64,000 bases of DNA, taken from the NCBI RefSeq assembly GCF_012569285.1, contig NZ_CP046198.1, positions 2,313 through 66,312 of the forward strand, in the 5' to 3' direction. Each line of letters opens with the position of its first letter. Position 1 is the first letter of the stretch. Positions 61,139 to 64,000 of the stretch are shown in pieces. Source of the DNA: Enterobacteriaceae endosymbiont of Donacia proxima (lineage in GTDB: Bacteria > Pseudomonadota > Gammaproteobacteria > Enterobacterales > Enterobacteriaceae). The notes under the pieces were generated by a model. The model did no database searches. It was not told the origin of the DNA and saw only the letters and a program-made list of their open reading frames with translations. A program made the translations under genes and the position numbers.

Positions 61139-62347
61139 TTATTTTATATTATAAATTATTTTAAATGTATCTTGTGATATCATTAATTCTTCATTTGTAG
61201 GAATAACTAATATAGGTATACTTAAATTAGTGCTTATAATTCCAGTTTTACCATGTTTAATTTTATTATTTAATTTTTTATCAATAAAAAAATTTAAAAT
61301 TTTTAATTTTTTTATTGTTTTTTCACGAATTAATACACTATTTTCTCCAATACCACCTGTAAAAATTATTGCATGTATTTTATTTTGCATTAATATGCTA
61401 TAGGATGCTATATATTTAGTTAAACTATGTATAAATACATTAGTTGCTCTTTTTATATTATTATTTTTAAAATAATTTTCTTCAATATATCTAAAATCAC
61501 TAGTAATATTAGTTAATCCTAACATACCTGATTTTGTAGTTAGAATATTATAAATTTTATTTATATCAAGATTTAATTCATTATACATATAAAAAATAAT
61601 TGCTGGATCAATATTACCACATCTAGTCCCCATTACTAACCCTTCTAAAGGTGTTAAACCCATAGAAGTATCTACACTTTTACCATTATTTATAGCTGTG
61701 ATAGATGAACCATTACCTAAATGACATGAAATACAATTGAAATTATTTAGTTTTATATTTAAAAGTTTAGATGCAATTTTAGTAACATATTTATGACTAG
61801 TTCCATGTGCTCCATAACGACGAATTTTATATTTTTCATAAAATTTAATAGGTAATGCATATAAATATGCTTCGATAGGTATTGTTTGATGAAAAGAAGT
61901 ATCAAATACAGCAACTTGTTTATTTTTTAAATGTGGTAAAATTTTTTTTATTTCTTTTACACCGATTACTTGAATAGGATTATGTAAAGGTGCAAAAATA
62001 GATGCTTTTTCTATTTTTTTAAGTATAATATCTGTAATTAATACAGAATTTATAAATGTTTCACCACCATGAACTATACGATGACCAACACCTATAATAT
62101 TATTATATAGTAAATATTTTTTTAATATTTTTTCTACTAAATAATCTAATATAAATTTATGAGTTATTTTATTATAAAATTTAATTTTATGTTTTTTATC
62201 ATTAAAATTCCATATAATAGAAGCGCTATTATTATAATAATTTTCAGCTAAACCAAATAATAAAATTTTTTTTTTAATAGGATTTATAACTGAAAATTTT
62301 AAAGAAGAACTACCACAATTAATTACAAATATTAATTTATCAAACAT
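61139..62347 (-). CDS. ackA: Acetate kinase
   Basis: Makes ATP and acetate from acetyl phosphate. The 402-aa protein (E. coli 400) has INCGSSSLKFSVI near 9-21, VGHRIVHGGETF near 87-98, FDTSFHQTIP with the catalytic Asp, RRYGAHGTSHKYV, GNGSSITAI, DTSMGLTPLEGLVMGTRCGNIDP-type motifs and FTGGIGENS near 330. Upstream of pta as in E. coli. The pair gives overflow ATP and acetyl phosphate. Confidence 0.97.
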   Translation of the reverse strand: MFDKLIFVINCGSSSLKFSVINPIKKKILLFGLAENYYNNSASIIWNFNDKKHKIKFYNKITHKFILDYLVEKILKKYLLYNNIIGVGHRIVHGGETFINSVLITDIILKKIEKASIFAPLHNPIQVIGVKEIKKILPHLKNKQVAVFDTSFHQTIPIEAYLYALPIKFYEKYKIRRYGAHGTSHKYVTKIASKLLNIKLNNFNCISCHLGNGSSITAINNGKSVDTSMGLTPLEGLVMGTRCGNIDPAIIFYMYNELNLDINKIYNILTTKSGMLGLTNITSDFRYIEENYFKNNNIKRATNVFIHSLTKYIASYSILMQNKIHAIIFTGGIGENSVLIREKTIKKLKILNFFIDKKLNNKIKHGKTGIISTNLSIPILVIPTNEELMISQDTFKIIYNIK

Positions 62348-62488
62348 TGCATATCCTAAAATATATATTTTATATATAATTAATAATTATATATAAAAAA
62401 ATAATAAAATTATATATAAAAAATATTACAAAAATCCCAAAATATATTATATACATAATTAATAATTTATTATATAATTATTTTGCTT

Positions 62489-62559
62489 GGCGCATTGGCA
62501 GAATGGTTATGCAGAGGATTGCAAATCCTTTTATTTCGGTTCAATTCCGGGATGCGCCT
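62489..62559 (+). tRNA. cysT: tRNA-Cys(GCA)
   Basis: A 71-nt cloverleaf: acceptor GGCGCAT/ATGCGCC with discriminator U, which is a CysRS identity element, D arm GGCAGAATGGTTATGC, anticodon loop TTGCAAA giving GCA and T arm TCGGTTCAATTCCGG. A TATAAT at 62473-62478 may be its -10 box. It is followed by tRNA-Leu(UAA), as in E. coli glyW-cysT-leuZ. Confidence 0.95.
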
Positions 62560-62570
62560 AAGTTATTTTT

Positions 62571-62657
62571 GCCCAGATGGTGGAATTGGTAGACACAAGG
62601 GACTTAAAATCCCTCGGCATTCACATTGCTATGCGGGTTCAATTCCCGCTCTGGGTA
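62571..62657 (+). tRNA. leuZ: tRNA-Leu(UAA)
   Basis: An 87-nt leucine tRNA with acceptor GCCCAGA/TCTGGGT (G1-U72 as in E. coli leuZ), discriminator A, D arm TGGTGGAATTGGTAGACAC, anticodon arm GGGACTTAAAATCCC giving UAA, a long variable arm and T arm GCGGGTTCAATTCCCGC. It reads UUA and UUG; UUA is the dominant Leu codon here, so this tRNA should carry much of the decoding load. Confidence 0.95.
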
Positions 62658-62675
62658 AAAAATATAATAAATATT

Positions 62676-63146
62676 TTATAAAAAATATTTATATTTATAT
62701 AAAATATTATTAAAAAAAATAAATAGTAATGATTTATTATTAGTTAATAATATATAATTATATAATTTTTTATCTATATAATTTAATGAATATAATAAAA
62801 TTAATATTATTAAACATCCTTTAAATAATCCAAAAAATAATCCTAATATTCGATTAATATTATTTATATAAATATTTTTAATTCTAAAATTTAAATAATT
62901 ATTAATAATACATCCTATTACTAGAATAAATATAAAATAAAAAAATAATAAAATAATCTTTTTAAAATAAAAAATATTTATATCTATTTTTTTTTCAAAA
63001 AAAACATAATGATAATATTTTTTAAAAAAATAAAAAGATAAGAACCATATAAATATAGTTAATATCTCATTTATAAGACCTTTAAAAAAACTAATTATGG
63101 AAAAATATATTAATATAAATATAAATAAATAATCAATTATTAACAT
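62676..63146 (-). CDS. cvpA: CvpA family membrane protein
   Basis: Inner-membrane protein required for colicin V production in E. coli; its normal role is envelope-related and not well defined. The 156-aa protein (E. coli 162) has four hydrophobic helices, IDYLFIFILIYFSIISFFKG at the N terminus aligned to the CvpA family, and the signature NRILGLFFGLFKGCLIILILL near 103-123. It is heavily AT-biased. Its stop lies 18 bases beyond the convergent tRNA-Leu. Confidence 0.85.
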   Translation of the reverse strand: MLIIDYLFIFILIYFSIISFFKGLINEILTIFIWFLSFYFFKKYYHYVFFEKKIDINIFYFKKIILLFFYFIFILVIGCIINNYLNFRIKNIYINNINRILGLFFGLFKGCLIILILLYSLNYIDKKLYNYILLTNNKSLLFIFFNNILYKYKYFL

Positions 63147-63251
63147 GTAAATGTATATTTTCTTTCTTAAATAAAATAAGATAACATATTTAGATTAATT
63201 TTTGAAAACTGTAAAGTTTTTAAAATTTTTACATTTAAAATAAAAATATTA

Positions 63252-64000
63252 CTAAATTAATTTTTTTAAAATTAAATATGAATTATAATCAGAATAGGGA
63301 ATGCCAAAATGTTTTGGATATTCGACTTCTGTTAAAAATAAACCATTAGGTTTTACCGTAGAAGCTGCTTTCGTTCTATTTTTAATTTTAATTAATTCTG
63401 ATAACCAATTTTCTTTTTGTCTCCCGATGCCAATTTCTATTAAACTACCTATAATATTTCTGACCATATGATATAAAAAAGCATTCGCTTTTATATCTAT
63501 AAAAATATAATTTCCATATTTTTTAATATTACAATATATAATTTTTCTGAAAGAAGAATTATTTGTTTTTTTACCAGATTGAAAAGATGAAAAATCATGT
63601 TCTCCTAATAAATATTGTATTGCATTTTTCATTTTTATGATGTTTAAATTTTTTTTATATAAAGTAACTAGATCATTAAATATAGCAGATTTATATCTAT
63701 TATTATAAATAATATAAATATATCTACGAGATAAAGCACTAAATCTAGCATGAAAATCTTTTTTTACAGAAATTATCCATTTTATTGCTATATCTTTAGG
63801 TAAAAGACTATTTATACCTAAAATCCAAGATTTTTCGCTTCTAAAACTAAATGTTTCAAAATGAATTACTTGTCCTATACTATGTACACCTACATCAGTT
63901 CTCCCTGCACAAAAAACAATTATATTATGATTAGCAATTTTAGAAATAACTTTTTCTAAACATCCTTGTATTGTTTTTTTATAATTTATATTCTGTTTTT
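63252..64000 (-). CDS. truA: tRNA pseudouridine synthase A, 5' end beyond the window
   Basis: Makes pseudouridine at positions 38-40 in the anticodon arm of many tRNAs. The frame stays open to the window end and yields about 249 residues. From the edge it reads KQNINYKKTIQGCLEK (matching the QNxxxSVQ block), FCAGRTDVGVHSIGQ with the catalytic Asp, DFHARFSALSRRYIYIIYN, LLGEHDFSSF and NAFLYHMVRNIIGSLIEIG. About 20-25 N-terminal residues should lie beyond base 64000. The internal ATG at 63632 is not the start. Confidence 0.95.
   Translation of the reverse strand, partial: KQNINYKKTIQGCLEKVISKIANHNIIVFCAGRTDVGVHSIGQVIHFETFSFRSEKSWILGINSLLPKDIAIKWIISVKKDFHARFSALSRRYIYIIYNNRYKSAIFNDLVTLYKKNLNIIKMKNAIQYLLGEHDFSSFQSGKKTNNSSFRKIIYCNIKKYGNYIFIDIKANAFLYHMVRNIIGSLIEIGIGRQKENWLSELIKIKNRTKAASTVKPNGLFLTEVEYPKHFGIPYSDYNSYLILKKLI

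Noticed and set aside
62483-62713. A 76-codon frame through tRNA-Cys and tRNA-Leu
   Set aside because: Same reason: tRNA sequence, no protein homology and no start context.

Overview
The window looks like a piece of the chromosome of a strictly host-dependent gammaproteobacterium (Enterobacterales type) with a strongly reduced genome, such as an obligate insect endosymbiont. The reasons are very AT-rich coding DNA (proteins full of Lys, Asn and Ile), about 56 protein genes and 11 RNA genes in 64 kb, almost all of them housekeeping or biosynthetic, and no insertion sequence, prophage, CRISPR array, toxin, secretion system or recent duplication that I can see. Gene pairs still follow the ancestral enterobacterial order with the intervening genes deleted: 23S-5S-murB, mreBCD, tusE-tRNA-Ser, rsmI-rnpB, folD-tRNA-Arg, tRNA-Lys/Val-gltX, rpoH-ftsY-rsmD-tusA, recA-alaS-csrA-tRNA-Ser-tRNA-Arg, dnaB-dusA, der-hisS, tadA-glyA, yajL-nusB-ribH-ribD, fieF-pfkA, dapB-lspA-ileS-rpsT, ackA-pta, tRNA-Cys-tRNA-Leu and cvpA-truA. 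I cannot name the species. Ordinary Buchnera is unlikely, because recA, mreBCD and a chromosomal leuABCD are present.

Layout. 1-7.3 kb: end of an rRNA operon (23S, 5S), murB, aroQ and the cell-shape operon mreBCD. 7.3-11.2 kb: tusE, rsmI, RNase P RNA, folD and tRNAs, with the largest gene-free stretch (about 875 bases at 10122-10996). 11.3-22.1 kb: gltX, hspQ, alr, metG, ydjM, rnb, ssb, rpoH, ftsY, rsmD and tusA. 22.2-27.3 kb: recA, alaS, csrA, two tRNAs and dapD. 27.4-36.5 kb: ligA, cysS, dnaB, dusA, der and hisS, all on the minus strand. 36.8-41.2 kb: tadA-glyA, yajL and nusB-ribH-ribD. 41.5-47.9 kb: leuABCD, adk and dapA. 47.9-64 kb: glyQS, fieF-pfkA, rplY, dapB-lspA-ileS, rpsT, erpA, gpmA, ackA-pta, two tRNAs, cvpA and a truA cut by the window end.

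How the genes work together. Translation dominates: rRNA, eight tRNAs, seven aminoacyl-tRNA synthetases, RNase P RNA, L25 and S20, and an unusually full tRNA-modification set (TadA, DusA, TruA, TusA, TusE). Replication and repair are served by DnaB, SSB, LigA and RecA. Nutrient supply to a host is suggested by leucine (leuABCD), lysine/diaminopimelate (dapA, dapB, dapD), shikimate (aroQ) and riboflavin (ribD, ribH) genes. The same dap genes plus murB, alr and mreBCD indicate that a peptidoglycan wall and a rod-shape apparatus are kept. Carbon metabolism appears as pfkA, gpmA and ackA-pta. Regulation is thin: RpoH, CsrA and HspQ are the only evident regulators or stress factors.

I found no convincing undescribed system. 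The most useful second-look items are a 22-base poly(A) tract inside ileS, RecA without its acidic tail or an SOS box, retention of the normally SOS-controlled ydjM, a hairpin directly before leuA, changed motifs in TusA and Adk, a perfect 26-base palindrome inside glyQ, and the gene-free stretch at 10.1-11.0 kb.
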